Positions 1 to 9,678 are shown, numbered from the stretch's first letter. The stretch is 64,000 bases of DNA from Candidatus Nitrosocosmicus franklandus (GCF_900696045.1 NZ_LR216287.1:868001-932000), one strand, 5' to 3'. Made by a program: numbers and translations. The notes: generated from the letters alone by a model not told the origin.

Positions 1-873
1 GCAGTCAAAGCAGGGATTGTTTTTACAGTGGCAGCGGGAAACGGAGCAAAGGATGCCCATAATTTCTCACCAGCAAATAATCCTAATGTAATTGCGGTAT
101 CAGCAATAGGCGATAGCGATGGAAAGTGTGGTTCAAAAGGACCAAGCACAGGCTATGGAAGTGACGATACACTATCTAGTTTTAGCAATTATGGCTCAAT
201 AGTTGATATTGCAGCCCCTGGAGCAAAGATCTATTCTACTTACAAGGGTAACACTTATGCTACAATTAGCGGAACAAGCATGGCATCACCACATGTTGCT
301 GGCGCTGCGGCCTTATTCATGGCCAAAAGCCCAGATGCATCTCCTTCAACTGTGTATAATGAATTGATAAATAAGGGTACAACTGCAAGTACAACTTGCG
401 ATGGGAACGGGCACGGATACTTTACTGGCGACAAAGATCAATTTAGAGAGCCGCTTTTATATGTAAGAAATATTGGGGTAACAGACAGTCCGGTAGTCGT
501 ACAACAACCACCAAAAGCAGATGCAGGACCTGATCAGACGGTAAATAGCGGTAGTACAGTAAGGCTCGATGGTAGTCGCAGCTCTGATCCAAATAATTCT
601 CCATTAACATATTCCTGGACTCAAGCCTCTGGTCCCTCGGTCACTTTGAGTGACTCTTCCTCTCAGAGTCCAACATTTAGGGCACCAGAAACCTCTACAA
701 CAACAAATCTTGTCTTTGAACTCGAGGTGACAAATAATAACAACATAAAAAGTGAACGCGATAATGTCAGAATTACGGTGCAACCCACAAATAACAACCC
801 CAGCAACGGAAATAGTATTTGCAATCTACTTGGCGACGGATCATCACTTCGAAATTTCTTTGGGTGTAGGTAA
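1..873 (+). CDS. Subtilisin-like serine protease (S8), 3' part, with C-terminal PKD/REJ-like domain
   Basis: The reading frame is open from base 1, so the gene starts left of the window and its Asp and His catalytic regions are missing. The visible part has the oxyanion-hole motif AAGN (codons 11-14) and the catalytic serine block [11 protein letters not shown], with the Ser codon at 277-279. After the protease fold comes a PKD/REJ-like module from about base 520 ([17 protein letters not shown], then TFRAPE), as in secreted archaeal proteases and surface proteins. It ends in a short Cys-containing tail. It probably acts outside the cell, but the signal peptide is off-window. A decayed paralog of the C-terminal module lies at 5470-5978. 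The family is certain; the substrate is unknown. Confidence 0.9.
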   Translation, partial: AVKAGIVFTVAAGNGAKDAHNFSPANNPNVIAVSAIGDSDGKCGSKGPSTGYGSDDTLSSFSNYGSIVDIAAPGAKIYSTYKGNTYATISGTSMASPHVAGAAALFMAKSPDASPSTVYNELINKGTTASTTCDGNGHGYFTGDKDQFREPLLYVRNIGVTDSPVVVQQPPKADAGPDQTVNSGSTVRLDGSRSSDPNNSPLTYSWTQASGPSVTLSDSSSQSPTFRAPETSTTTNLVFELEVTNNNNIKSERDNVRITVQPTNNNPSNGNSICNLLGDGSSLRNFFGCR

Positions 874-1568
874 GTGGTCACATTTCCCCATGTTTTTTTC
901 ATGTGCTATATCAGGTGCTATAGCATGTTGTTTAACTTAGCAATATATCCAAAACACCCGGATAAATCATTAATACTCTTAATAACCCCCTCTGATTTAA
1001 AACAAGACAAAAAACAATATTCCATAATAATAAAAAATAGAAATGTACCTATGCCAATGTTGAACAATTCACATCATGTGTATATGTGAAAGCCTACTGG
1101 ATCATTCTAACCCTGTGATTTCTTTATACAGACCACATGGTTTTTTTATTTGTTAATTTGACAAGAAGAAACATAATAAATCTCAGTATATATATGAAGT
1201 ACTGGATTTGAACCCTTCCCGTTTTCGACCGCACTTCGTATTCGTCATGTATATTTTTAGAAAACAAATGGCCAAACAAAATATGACTCCATCTTCGTTA
1301 AACACTGCTATCTCCCGCAACTGGTTGGTAAACCGTTTCGGGTTGCGGGCAAACTGAATAAATTACTCGACTTAATAACGAGATATCAAGTCAAAAGGTA
1401 AATTACTAAACTAAATCTATTCACAATACTGTCAAATAAACACTGGTTGATAGTTGTTCAGGAAGTATAACGAATTCTCTATAGTGAATATGTATTACCA
1501 TAGCAAATTCTTTGCAACACAACCACATTATAAAGGCACAGAACCAAAACTAATAAAATACGAAATAA
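874..1568. other. Gene-free stretch with a degraded tRNA 3' end and hairpin
   Basis: No convincing gene is seen in these 0.7 kb. Two features stand out. At 1195-1220 there is a degenerate tRNA T-arm and acceptor end on the minus strand. At 1314-1349 there is a hairpin with 8-bp arms CCCGCAAC and GTTGCGGG. About 115 bp starting at 1197 can be aligned with 4763-4887. Confidence 0.5.
1195..1312 (-). repeat. Degraded att-like repeat A (tRNA-Gly 3'-end remnant plus flank)
   Basis: Read on the minus strand, 1195-1220 contains GGGTTCAAATCC and TACTTC, a decayed match to the 3' end of the intact tRNA-Gly at 24862-24936. The match continues beyond the tRNA part. The next roughly 90 bp align with the flank of repeat B (shared block ATCTTCGTTAAACACT at about 1291-1306 and 4864-4879). 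The two are therefore direct repeats of a longer unit, as left by successive integrations at a tRNA gene. No intact tRNA can be folded here. Confidence 0.6.
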
Positions 1569-2135
1569 CTAAGATGAAGAAGGAATTCCCACCATAACCA
1601 TATGGTCCGAATATTTAACCCATACTCCAGTTTGTCTTAATGTCTGAAGTATTATCTTTATCTTGGTTGAAATATATTTGCTAAATTTGAGACCCATGTC
1701 AAACTGAATCTTGATGACGATTTGATTTGCATCATCTTCATCAATCCTATAATTAAAACCTGAAATTTTAAGCCAGGTTAGCAAATAGTCAACATAATGA
1801 GAGATTGAAGATTTTTCACGAAAAATCTCTATAGTATCCACAAAATGATGTTGAGCAAAATTATCAATTATTCTATTTAACGTTTCATCAGAAAGTTGTT
1901 CTACAATGTCACTATAGAGAAACTTATTGACATGACACATGCCGGCCAGGATGGCCGGCATGTGCCATTTAATATATGACTTTACTATCCGATTTAGAAG
2001 TGTATTGACACTCTCCATGTTTAATTCTGATTCGCTGCGTAATTCATCAAGTATCGCCTTGTCAAATCGCAAAGTAATACTCTCACTAACTTTTTTGCGA
2101 TACAGGTGTTGTCCGTTCATCATGATTTTAGACAT
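1569..2135 (-). CDS. Hypothetical protein with ribbon-helix-helix-like N-terminus
   Basis: This 188-aa protein is not assigned to a named family. Residues about 15-55 (ESITLRFDKAILDELRSE, then NTLLNRIVKSYIKWH) have the strand-helix-helix look of CopG/Arc-type DNA-binding proteins, which would make it a regulator of unknown target. The rest is mixed alpha/beta without recognisable catalytic motifs and ends in VMVGIPSSS. Codons near residues 57-68 contain a perfect 12-bp-arm palindrome (1936-1964), odd for coding DNA. It is transcribed divergently from the secreted protein at 2246; the 110-bp gap presumably holds both promoters. The start is ATG. Confidence 0.6.
   Translation of the reverse strand: MSKIMMNGQHLYRKKVSESITLRFDKAILDELRSESELNMESVNTLLNRIVKSYIKWHMPAILAGMCHVNKFLYSDIVEQLSDETLNRIIDNFAQHHFVDTIEIFREKSSISHYVDYLLTWLKISGFNYRIDEDDANQIVIKIQFDMGLKFSKYISTKIKIILQTLRQTGVWVKYSDHMVMVGIPSSS
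1936..1964. repeat. Perfect GC-rich palindrome inside a coding region
   Basis: The arms CACATGCCGGCC and GGCCGGCATGTG are exact reverse complements around the 5-base loop AGGAT. The element is much more GC-rich than its surroundings and lies inside the 1569-2135 gene, where it encodes the HMPAILAGMCH segment. It could be a small inserted palindromic element or an operator. Confidence 0.7.
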
Positions 2136-2245
2136 ATAAAAACATCATCAATCAAGTATAATAATGTTGTACAATGTATGACTTTGCATTAAATAATTGC
2201 AACTAATTCATACTCGATAAATAACTAGGATATCTAAGGAAAATA

Positions 2246-2887
2246 ATGACAAAAACTGAACGCTTGTTACTAGCAAGTACAGTGATGTTTACTGCAGCAA
2301 TTCTTTTGACTATGTCAATGAATAACAATAATGTTGTTATCGCTCAACCAACCGGAGGGATAAATACATTTAGTGCTGAAGGCTATATGGGAAATCTCGT
2401 ATTGTCACCTGAAGCCATGCAAAAATTAAATGCTTCTCAGGATACCAATTTGAATTTTGTAATAGGTGGAGATTGGAGCCTCGATGTGTCAAACGGACAA
2501 GTACAAGACTTTAAAATCGAGCTAAACAGACATTCATTATTAGGTCACGAAGTTGAAACTCACGTAATAGAAGGATTAACCGATGTCACTCCAGTAACAA
2601 ACATTACAGGAAATAACGAGATTGTCTTGGTTGGCAATAATACACAATTTAAGGGGCTAGCTGATATCCGAACAGTAGAAACAGGTAATGTATGGGAAGA
2701 TGTTCCAATTATAGCATATTTGATCAACGGACATATTTTGAACATATCCTTTGATGCAGCAAAAACTGAAGGACATTTCGTGAATCTTCCATTGATGGGT
2801 GTGGTAACATCATTAACAGAAGGTAACAGCAGTAGCAGTGGTGGTGGTGGTGGTGGTAATCAAGCAAACTCAACAGATCCTCAATGA
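2246..2887 (+). CDS. Secreted hypothetical protein with Gly/Ser tail
   Basis: This 213-aa protein begins with a clear signal peptide: Lys/Arg near the start, a hydrophobic core at residues about 8-22, and a probable cleavage around VIAQP. The mature part (about 38-190) looks like a beta-rich extracellular domain with no catalytic motif I recognise. The C-terminus is low complexity, with a serine run and then six glycines. The start ATG is preceded by an AAGGA-like sequence (about 2236-2240). Its divergent neighbour is the RHH-like protein. It is probably an exported or cell-surface protein; function is unknown. Confidence 0.75.
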   Translation: MTKTERLLLASTVMFTAAILLTMSMNNNNVVIAQPTGGINTFSAEGYMGNLVLSPEAMQKLNASQDTNLNFVIGGDWSLDVSNGQVQDFKIELNRHSLLGHEVETHVIEGLTDVTPVTNITGNNEIVLVGNNTQFKGLADIRTVETGNVWEDVPIIAYLINGHILNISFDAAKTEGHFVNLPLMGVVTSLTEGNSSSSGGGGGGNQANSTDPQ

Positions 2888-3163
2888 GTCACATCTCTTT
2901 ATTTTTCGATTTCTATAGTTTTTTGACTTCTCACTTGATAGTTCATTTCCGCAATTAGTGAGACTTTTATTTCAGTGATTAAGCTGTAGGTATTTGAACA
3001 AATTTTTTGTTATAATCTTTCATCGTGATAAAAACCTAAGCATAAATAGAATCCTTGTTCAAAGTTTTTGCATACATAGGTAACTCTACGGTTTTAGTAG
3101 ATTATTGGATTCCTCATAAATATTAGTGTTGTAGAGGGTTCCCTTCCTCTCCGAAAACTATTA

Positions 3164-3445
3164 TTACAATGAATTACATTCTGACGCTTTATCCATTATT
3201 GGCATTAATTCAAGTGGTAAATTTACTTCGTTTACTGTTTTATTGCTTTTATTCTTGATTGAACAGTATTCTTTGGCAAATTCAAAACTCATGGATTTAA
3301 TTCCAGAAAAATCTAATATAATCTCAGTATAAGGAACATTTATTAATGTTTTATCTAATTCTTCGCGAGTATCTGGTCCCATGGTCAAGGTGGAAGAGAA
3401 TACATCTTTCATATATTCAACATACACTACTGACATTCCAATCAT
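3164..3445 (-). CDS. STAS-like (DUF4325-type) small protein
   Basis: This 93-aa protein contains a segment, EIILDFSGIKSMSFEFAKEY (residues about 42-61), that fits the core of STAS-like DUF4325 proteins. In these a beta strand ends in a conserved Asp and is followed by a Ser/Phe-containing helix. Such domains often act as small regulatory or scaffold partners, for example next to anti-sigma-type kinases, but no partner is nearby. It lies alone between a secreted protein and a broken hydrolase. The family call is tentative. Confidence 0.55.
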   Translation of the reverse strand: MIGMSVVYVEYMKDVFSSTLTMGPDTREELDKTLINVPYTEIILDFSGIKSMSFEFAKEYCSIKNKSNKTVNEVNLPLELMPIMDKASECNSL

Positions 3446-3898
3446 AATAAAAGACGCAGCTGATTAGTTGTACCTATTTCTGCTAATTGTTATTATGTCA
3501 TTGCTAACAAAGAATACAGAATAAGAATCACAGTATGGAAATAGGTAGGTAAATCAATTTTAATAATTACATCACATAATATTACATGATGAGCTTCTCA
3601 AGTATCTTGTTTTCAGGAGGAGGGAAGTGCTATTATTCAAATCATAACGATTGAATCATAGTATACTTCACTAACAGAGTACCCAATTCCAGATGATAAA
3701 ATTTAGTATTGTTCTAAAAGATGGTAAGCACCGACACTTTTTAACTTGGAATTAATCTCTCTGGAGGATTGAAATCGACATATACTCTGTAGCAACGACA
3801 TGAACTTAAGGTCTGCAATTCAATTTCGGAAATGTAATTAGTAAATCTAGTGTCCGATTATCATTATATAGAAACAATCTGTCATTTGTTGTAGTATT
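3446..3898. other. Gene-free AT-rich stretch
   Basis: I see no gene, RNA or repeat here in either strand that I can support. Confidence 0.4.
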
Positions 3899-4659
3899 TT
3901 ATTGTGTAATTGCAGTAGTCACGGCTTTTTTTATCATCTGTGGAGTATTCTCAAGTATGGGACTTGACTGGTATGTTAACAAAAGTTCATCAACTTTTGG
4001 ATTCAAGAGTCTCTTTGTAGATATAATAGAGGTTTCGTAATCTCTTGTTACTGCAGCTGGAGGAATAAAGAGTCCCCCAATATTTAGAATAGAATTAAAA
4101 AGAACATCACCTAAGATGAGGATTCGACGCTCTCTATCATACATACAAATATGGCCCCGTGTATGACAGGTGTATGGATAACTTGAAGTGTGTGTCCTAT
4201 AGTGTCACCATCTTTTAATAGCTCATCAATTACAATTGGACCAACATTCATGTTGCCGAACTTTCTTGCTACTTTGTCAATACTAGTTTCCATTATCTTT
4301 AAAACATGTTCAATGGCCACTCTATCAGGTTGACCTGGATACTGCAATTCGTGTGACAAGTACATGGCCTCTATCTAATGTGAATATATTTTGGCACTCG
4401 TCTTTAGCTTTAGCTTTAGCTCATTAGCAGCCTCAACATCATCTGGATGCAGATGTGTAAGAACAATTCGATTTATATCATTAATATCAACACCCATATT
4501 TGACAAGTAGGGCTCGAACATTGGAATGCTGTATCTAAAACACCTGCCAACAAGAGTATAGTCTTTAGGATTCGCCTCAATAAGATAGGACACCATTCCT
4601 ACTGTCGGTATTGGATGATCTAACCCATCGATAAAGTGCACTCGGACAATTTCAACCAC
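3899..4659 (-). pseudogene. Broken metallo-beta-lactamase-fold hydrolase
   Basis: The protein is spread over two frames. From 4659 it reads a normal MBL N-terminus with metal motif THLHPDDVEA, the usual THxHxDH with the last His already lost. An in-frame TAG at 4375-4377 interrupts it, and the same frame continues to about 4130. There a 1-nt frameshift moves the rest (CMYDRERRILILGDVLFN, with the metal-ligand Asp) into another frame down to 3899. The second His region reads IHTPVIHG instead of HTPGHTxG. With a stop, a frameshift and lost ligands, this gene is dead. It lies in the decaying island. Confidence 0.8.
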
Positions 4660-4761
4660 ATATATAACAGTTCATCCTCAGCAATAGGGATTTTGCTATA
4701 AAACGCAAAAATATTGCAAATACGTTGTTCTTATAGTGGATAAAAACCCAGAATGAGCGAA

Positions 4762-4887
4762 TGCGAAGTGTGGGATTTGAACCTGCGATCCCGCCTTTTG
4801 CCCCCACTTAGCTTACGGCCATGTGTATCATTAGTAAACGAGGGGCCAAATAAACACCACTCTATCTTCGTTAAACACTCCTATCGT
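4762..4887 (-). repeat. Degraded att-like repeat B (tRNA-Gly 3'-end remnant plus flank)
   Basis: On the minus strand, 4762-4793 reads GGGATCGCAGGTTCAAATCC and then CACACTTCGCA. This differs from the 3' end of the intact tRNA-Gly (24862-24936) at only a couple of positions. The flank to 4887 aligns with repeat A. Directly after it, on the plus strand, about 4861-4941 encodes RLDINKIITKRIRPMLEE, a truncated copy of the 43-aa protein at 22332-22463. The repeat therefore carries an integrated-element end, not just tRNA sequence. Confidence 0.7.
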
Positions 4888-4941
4888 CTTGACATTAACA
4901 AAATAATAACAAAGAGGATAAGACCGATGTTGGAAGAATAG
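4861..4941 (+). pseudogene. Truncated copy of the 43-aa element protein
   Basis: The translation ends RLDINKIITKRIRPMLEE and stop. It matches RPDIKEIITKRIRPVLEG in the small protein at 22332-22463, but lacks a proper start and the last residues. It sits directly beside att-like repeat B and is probably a remnant of the same kind of mobile element. Confidence 0.5.
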
Positions 4942-4969
4942 ACTAAGGAAATATTTTAGATAAATAACC

Positions 4970-5380
4970 TCACATTAACTTATAACCGCTGCATATATAG
5001 GAATTGCTTTGGGAATCATATCCTCCGTCCAATAAACAGACCAGTCCATCAAGTTCTTTCAGATCCTTGTCATCAGTAAAGTATGTTCGTATTATGTAAT
5101 TCTTACCTCCTTTACTAGTGTCTTTTCCAACAAATGTAATTTCCTGACCCTTTTCAGTGGTAAATATTCCTTGCCAGTTTGAAATAGATACACCATTTCT
5201 ATATATTGTTGAATTTCCCCGACCTCTTATTATTCCACCTGGAAATACACCTATACCAGTTATCTTTCCACTCCAACTACTTTCCCGGTTTATGATTCCT
5301 GAGTTCTTGTCTTCGGATACAATTTTACTATCTTCTGGTTTATCCACTTCTTCAAATAACTTGTTTTCTTTGGAAATCAT
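4970..5380 (-). CDS. Hypothetical protein, small beta-rich
   Basis: This 136-aa protein is not recognised. Residues 1-35 are charged and probably disordered. From about residue 36 it is beta-rich with alternating Gly and hydrophobic residues (GKITGIGVFPGGIIRGRGNS, then ISNWQGIFTTEKGQEITFVG). This pattern recalls small lipocalin-like or allene-oxide-cyclase-like barrels common in soil archaea. There are two cysteines in the last third (GLVCLLDGG and YICSGYKLM). No signal peptide is seen, so it is probably cytoplasmic. The start is ATG. Confidence 0.6.
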   Translation of the reverse strand: MISKENKLFEEVDKPEDSKIVSEDKNSGIINRESSWSGKITGIGVFPGGIIRGRGNSTIYRNGVSISNWQGIFTTEKGQEITFVGKDTSKGGKNYIIRTYFTDDKDLKELDGLVCLLDGGYDSQSNSYICSGYKLM

Positions 5381-5469
5381 TCATTTATATTCAGAGTAGA
5401 GGATTATTAAATATCGTTATCCCCTTAAGGCTATCTATATAACTATATTAAGATAATATTGGAAAATCC

Positions 5470-5978
5470 TCGTTGATCGTTAAACCGGTTGCAAACGGAG
5501 GTCCTAACTAATCAGTTAGTAGTAACGATATAATTCAATTGGATGGCAGTAATAGTTCAGACCCAAATGGCTCTCAATTAGACTACTTTTGGAACCAAAC
5601 TTCAGGACCCGAAGTCACTTTGAATGATCCTACTTCTTCAAATCCAACATTTACCGCACCTAATGTAATTGAGCAAACGGATCTAATCTTTCAATTAACT
5701 GCGACCAATGAAGAATGTGTCGTTAGCGAACCCGACGAAGTAGTAATAACTGTTAACCTGTAGTAAATCCGCCACCCAATCAGGAACCCAAAACAATAGA
5801 AGATCTTTTGAAAGGCATAACCCAGAATCCTTTGGATGTAACAAACTCTATTGATTCCGCAAATCAAATCAGAGATATCTTGACAGACAATAAACCCGAC
5901 AATGACAAGCTAGTTTGTGATTTGATAAAGCGCGAGAATGAATTAACATCAAACATCAGAGAAATGTTAAAGTGTTAG
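5470..5978 (+). pseudogene. Decayed PKD/REJ-domain fragment, paralog of the subtilase tail
   Basis: The reading frame KPVANGGPN, stop, SVSSNDIIQLDGSNSSDPNG closely parallels the C-terminal module of the protease at 1-873 (ADAGPDQTV and [11 protein letters not shown]). A TAA sits where the paralog has Gln (GPDQ), near 5511. A second lesion near 5757 shifts the frame: the PKD module ends at TVNL, while the downstream sequence PPPNQEPKTIEDLLKGITQN to EMLKC and stop (5976-5978) is in another frame. No protease domain precedes it. It is a broken relic of a secreted protein. Confidence 0.75.
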
Positions 5979-6141
5979 AAAAGTATGGTCTTGCATCTGA
6001 GCGGCGTGGATAAGATGCAAGACCCCTATGAAATTATCAGTTATTTGATACTGCGATTTTGCGCTTATAAACAAAATTTATCTCCAATCATGTTTAACTA
6101 TGGATACAGGTTAGTGTTGGACAGCCGTACTAATTCACTCA

Positions 6142-6497
6142 AGTATTTTCTTTATGTGTTTCCTTATTCTAGACCATACTTGTTTGGCAGCGTAGTCCAT
6201 AGGTCTTATTTCTGATTCCTTTAGTTTCCCATATCTTTGATACTTGTGAGCAAATACTGTCTAAAATCTATTTACGACCTCTTTTCTATCGGTTCCAACA
6301 ACAATAGCTTCAGTATTATTTATTGCGTCGTCATGCAGAAGCTCATTTGTTGGTATCTTGACTATCCCCAAGTGAATATCAACGGGAATCGAATAAAACT
6401 CATATGCGTCAATCGGGTCCGGTTGAAACAGGAAGTTGGGCATATTGTATGAGTTCCAGAGTGTCGATATAAAGTAAATAGTCCGTGATCATTAACA
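6142..6497 (-). pseudogene. Unrecognised broken gene with one internal stop
   Basis: On the minus strand one frame reads IYFISTLWNSYNMPNFLFQP, continues through IPVDIHLGIVKIPTNELLHD to EVVNRF, meets a TAG near 6261, and continues in the same frame TVFAHKYQRYGKLKESEIRP to HIKKILE and a natural stop at about 6142. The sequence on both sides of the stop is protein-like and the frame never changes, so a nonsense mutation fits best. I do not recognise the family. IPVDIH distantly resembles the helix-hairpin-helix glycosylase PVDxHV motif, but this is weak. Confidence 0.55.
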
Positions 6498-6873
6498 TCT
6501 CCATTTTATTAACTAGCAAAATATCATTAATCTACTCGTTGTTGGTATCTGTAGACTTGGATTATGCCTAATTAGTTTAATGACATTCGAAGTTTAGGAT
6601 GAATATAGTCACTTTTAAACTATGTTTAATGATGATAGAATAATGAACTTGATTGAAAGTGAAACACCGTATAAGGTAGTAGCCAGAATATGTGGATGTA
6701 AGGAAAGAGGAAAAAGTGTTTCATATCGTGTTCTTGAAAATTGAAAATGATTCCTCAAATTTACAGTATTTTGTTAGCCAAAGACGTCTTGCCGTATTTT
6801 ACTTTTCTTTCTATCCATGTCTTACTGATATTTATCCCTAATAACCATTTAAAGAAAGGATGGAAGTTATTAT
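6498..6873. other. Intergenic stretch upstream of the flavoprotein
   Basis: It holds one short frame at 6622-6744 (MFNDDRIMNLIESETPYKVV, 40 aa) that could be a fragment of a small helix-turn-helix protein but cannot be supported. The last part should contain the promoter of the 6874 gene. A GGATGGAAG sequence precedes its ATG. Confidence 0.35.
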
Positions 6874-8550
6874 ATGAGCAATGACCTCAGGAGACTTCCG
6901 TTTACTAGATCTCATGTTGAGCGAACCTTTCCTAAATTAACTGTTAAACAGGTTGGTCGAATACGAAAGCACGGTCATATACGTGTAATTAAAGCTGGAG
7001 AAATTTTGGTCGAGCAGGGCGATAACATCGTTCCTTTTTTTGTAATTGAATCTGGCAAAATCGAGGTTCTTCGTCCCTCAGGTAAAATTGAAACCCTTAT
7101 TACTACCTTCCACGGCTTTGGTCAATTTACAGGAGGAGTCGATATGCTCTCTGGACGTCGTGCCCTTTTTCGTGCACGTGTGACAAAATCAGGTAACGTA
7201 ATTGAAATGGATCGTCAACAAGTAATGGCTTTGCTTCAAAGTGATCCCGAAATAGGGGAGATCTTGATGCGTGCATTCATTCTTCGAAGTGTAGAATTGA
7301 GGGCTGCTGGAGTTGGTGATGTTGTGCTCATTGGTTCTCCCAATTCTGCTCGTACATTTCAGATTAAGGAATTTCTCACACGAAACGGACATCCATATCA
7401 ATACATAGATCTTGAACATGATTCAGAGGTACAAAATCTATTAGATAATTTCCATATTGATATCAACGATATACCCGTTCTGATTTATCGGGGTAAGTTA
7501 GTACTGAAAAATCCCAATAACCAGCAAGTGGCGGACACTTTGGGATTTAATGAAACAATTAATCAGACCTCAGTGAGGGACCTCGTTATAATAGGTGCTG
7601 GTCCGTCTGGATTAGCTGCAGCAGTTTATGGATCTTCTGAAGGACTTGACGTTTTAGTGCTAGAAGCCAGTTTGCCTGGTGGCCAAGCGGGTTCAAGTTC
7701 AAAAATTGAAAATTATCTGGGATTTCCAACTGGTGTCTCGGGTCTAGAACTTACAAATAGAGCCTACACGCAAGCACAAAAGTTTGGTGCAGAAATACTT
7801 ATCACCAAAGGTATAAGACTCGCCTGTGATGGCAAACCATACATAGTTGAAAGTGAGAGTGGTGCTCGAATACCTACTCGAACCATAATCATTGCCACTG
7901 GAGCAAAATATAGGAAGCCACACTTAAGAAACCTTGAGCGTTTTGAAGGTATGGGTGTTTACTATGGTGCTTCCTTTTTGGAATCTCAATTCTGCAAAGG
8001 CAAGGAAATAATTGTGATTGGTGGAGGAAACGCAGCTGGCCAGACTGCTGTATTTTTATCCGAATCAGCAAAGCATGTACATATGCTCATTAGATCTGCC
8101 GCCTTGGCCGAGAACATGTCACGATACCTTGTACGCCGAATTGAAGATAATTCCAAAATAGTACTTCATACTAACACAGAGATAATAACACTTGAAGGCG
8201 ATACTCACCTTGAATCTGTTGAGTGGCAAAACCACATAACTAATAAAATAGAGAAGCATCGTATTAGGAATGTGTTTGTAATGGCAGGCGCTGTTCCAAA
8301 CACAACCTGGCTTGACGGCCGTTTCGCTCTCGATTCAAAAGGCTTTATCAAGACCGGTTCTGATCTGTTACCAGAATATCTAAATACAGTGGGCTGGCCC
8401 ATTGCCCGACAACCATACTCATTTGAGACCAGCTTACCTGGAATATTTGCTGTTGGTGATGTTCGAGCTGGCAGCATCAAGAGGATTGCATCTGTGGTTG
8501 GAGAAGGATCAGTTGCCATTTCATTTATTCACAATGTGCTTAAAGAATAA
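6874..8550 (+). CDS. Thioredoxin-reductase-like FAD/NAD(P) oxidoreductase with N-terminal cyclic-nucleotide-binding domain
   Basis: This 558-aa protein has three parts. Residues about 20-140 form a cNMP-binding-like beta barrel (FVIESGKIEVL, then FGQFTGG). Residues about 150-230 look like a thioredoxin-type domain (VVLIGSPNSARTFQIKEFL, DINDIPVLIYRGK). From about 240 there is a TrxB-like flavoenzyme: FAD motif GAGPSGLAAAVYG, ATGA near 340, NAD(P)H motif VIGGGNAAGQ near 380, and GIFAVGDV near 525. The redox CxxC of true thioredoxin reductases is absent; that region reads YYGASFLESQFCKGK. It probably transfers electrons from NAD(P)H to an unknown acceptor, sensed or gated by the N-terminal domain. 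The gene is intact and stands alone. Confidence 0.9.
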   Translation: MSNDLRRLPFTRSHVERTFPKLTVKQVGRIRKHGHIRVIKAGEILVEQGDNIVPFFVIESGKIEVLRPSGKIETLITTFHGFGQFTGGVDMLSGRRALFRARVTKSGNVIEMDRQQVMALLQSDPEIGEILMRAFILRSVELRAAGVGDVVLIGSPNSARTFQIKEFLTRNGHPYQYIDLEHDSEVQNLLDNFHIDINDIPVLIYRGKLVLKNPNNQQVADTLGFNETINQTSVRDLVIIGAGPSGLAAAVYGSSEGLDVLVLEASLPGGQAGSSSKIENYLGFPTGVSGLELTNRAYTQAQKFGAEILITKGIRLACDGKPYIVESESGARIPTRTIIIATGAKYRKPHLRNLERFEGMGVYYGASFLESQFCKGKEIIVIGGGNAAGQTAVFLSESAKHVHMLIRSAALAENMSRYLVRRIEDNSKIVLHTNTEIITLEGDTHLESVEWQNHITNKIEKHRIRNVFVMAGAVPNTTWLDGRFALDSKGFIKTGSDLLPEYLNTVGWPIARQPYSFETSLPGIFAVGDVRAGSIKRIASVVGEGSVAISFIHNVLKE

Positions 8551-9126
8551 CAGATTGAATAGATTATAAAGCTAATAGTAATAATTGGAAACTACTTTAT
8601 TAGCTCGTAAGGATCATATAATTCGGGTGTTTGTTTATCGAACGTCGTTTAAATCCCATCTTGATGTTGTCCTAGTTCCTCAATGTTCTATCTGTCATAA
8701 AGGCCTAAATTCTAATTATATTAGAGTAGGCGCCAAGAATCTTTCATGAAAGTAGACATATCCTGTATCGCTTGTGATATTTACTATTCACCTGACTTTC
8801 AAAAACAATACACTATAATGCAAAAACAGTATGCTGTCTAGACTAGTTATAACCTTAATTATACCCAAAATCATACGGGCCCGATGGGCTTCAGGACGAT
8901 ATCAGTCCCTTAAGGTAAATTCCTTATCCTTTATACCGAATGCAAATTAGATGTATTACATGATATTTCACAGATTAGATAAATTTATTTCTCCTATCGG
9001 AAATGCTCCAAAACTAAATCAAATTACGCAAGCACATATGCGAACGATTTTAATAAAGAGGTCTCTAATCCTGTGTATTCTACCAGGAAAGCCCCTTGGT
9101 TAAGCAAAATAAGGAGAAAAAAGCAT
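8551..9126. other. Gene-free intergenic stretch
   Basis: No gene is seen. A short GC-rich patch around 8876-8900 (GGGCCCGATGGGC) can form a small hairpin, too short to interpret. The sequence just before 9127 carries the ribosome-binding site of the next gene. Confidence 0.35.
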
Positions 9127-9678
9127 ATGTATGCTCTGACTATGAAAAACGTTGTAGCCATAATCGGAAGCGCCACGGCGTCATCGGCCAATCATAAATT
9201 GATGGAATACCTTCGGTCAGAAGCTAGAGATATTTTCCAGGTAATGTTATACGAACGGCTGAAAACATTGCCGCACTTTGACCCGGATCTATCTCTAGAA
9301 CAAACCCCATCAGAAATTGTTGAGTTGCGCAATCTTATCCAAGATGCGGATGGAGTCATAATTAGTACGCCGGAGTACTTGTTCAGTATACCTTCGGGAT
9401 TAAAGAACGCCATAGAATGGTGTGTGACCACTACAGTCTTTTCTGGAAAACCCTTAGGAATCATCACTGCTTCCACTAGCGGAATCAAAGGTCATGAAGA
9501 ATTGCAGTTGATCATGCGTACCCTTATGGCGACCTTTACGCCTGAAACCACTTTATTGATCCAGGGTATTAAGGGAAAAATTGATGCATGCGGTACTATT
9601 ATCGATATCCAGACTCGTGAAAGCCTACAGCGCTTCATAATAGCCTTGTTTTCGTTAATTGATGCTAGAATCCATTAG
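9127..9678 (+). CDS. NADPH-dependent FMN reductase (flavodoxin-like)
   Basis: This 183-aa protein has the NADPH-dependent FMN reductase fold. It opens with a strand and phosphate-binding loop (VVAIIGSATASSANHKL). The family's TPEYLFSIPSGLKNAIEWC motif follows at about residues 79-97. It reduces FMN or quinone-type substrates with NADPH in the cytoplasm. The start at 9127 is chosen because AAGGAG (9111-9116) lies 10 bases upstream. The frame is open further upstream to 9073, but there is no such signal there. It is a stand-alone gene between two long gene-free stretches. Confidence 0.85.
   Translation: MYALTMKNVVAIIGSATASSANHKLMEYLRSEARDIFQVMLYERLKTLPHFDPDLSLEQTPSEIVELRNLIQDADGVIISTPEYLFSIPSGLKNAIEWCVTTTVFSGKPLGIITASTSGIKGHEELQLIMRTLMATFTPETTLLIQGIKGKIDACGTIIDIQTRESLQRFIIALFSLIDARIH

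Noticed and set aside
4762-4850. A working second tRNA-Gly gene
   Set aside because: Only the T-arm and 3' acceptor strand match. No anticodon arm or 5' acceptor partner folds.
8876-8900. GGGCCCGATGGGC patch as a tRNA or small RNA
   Set aside because: Only a 4-bp hairpin, no further structure or promoter.
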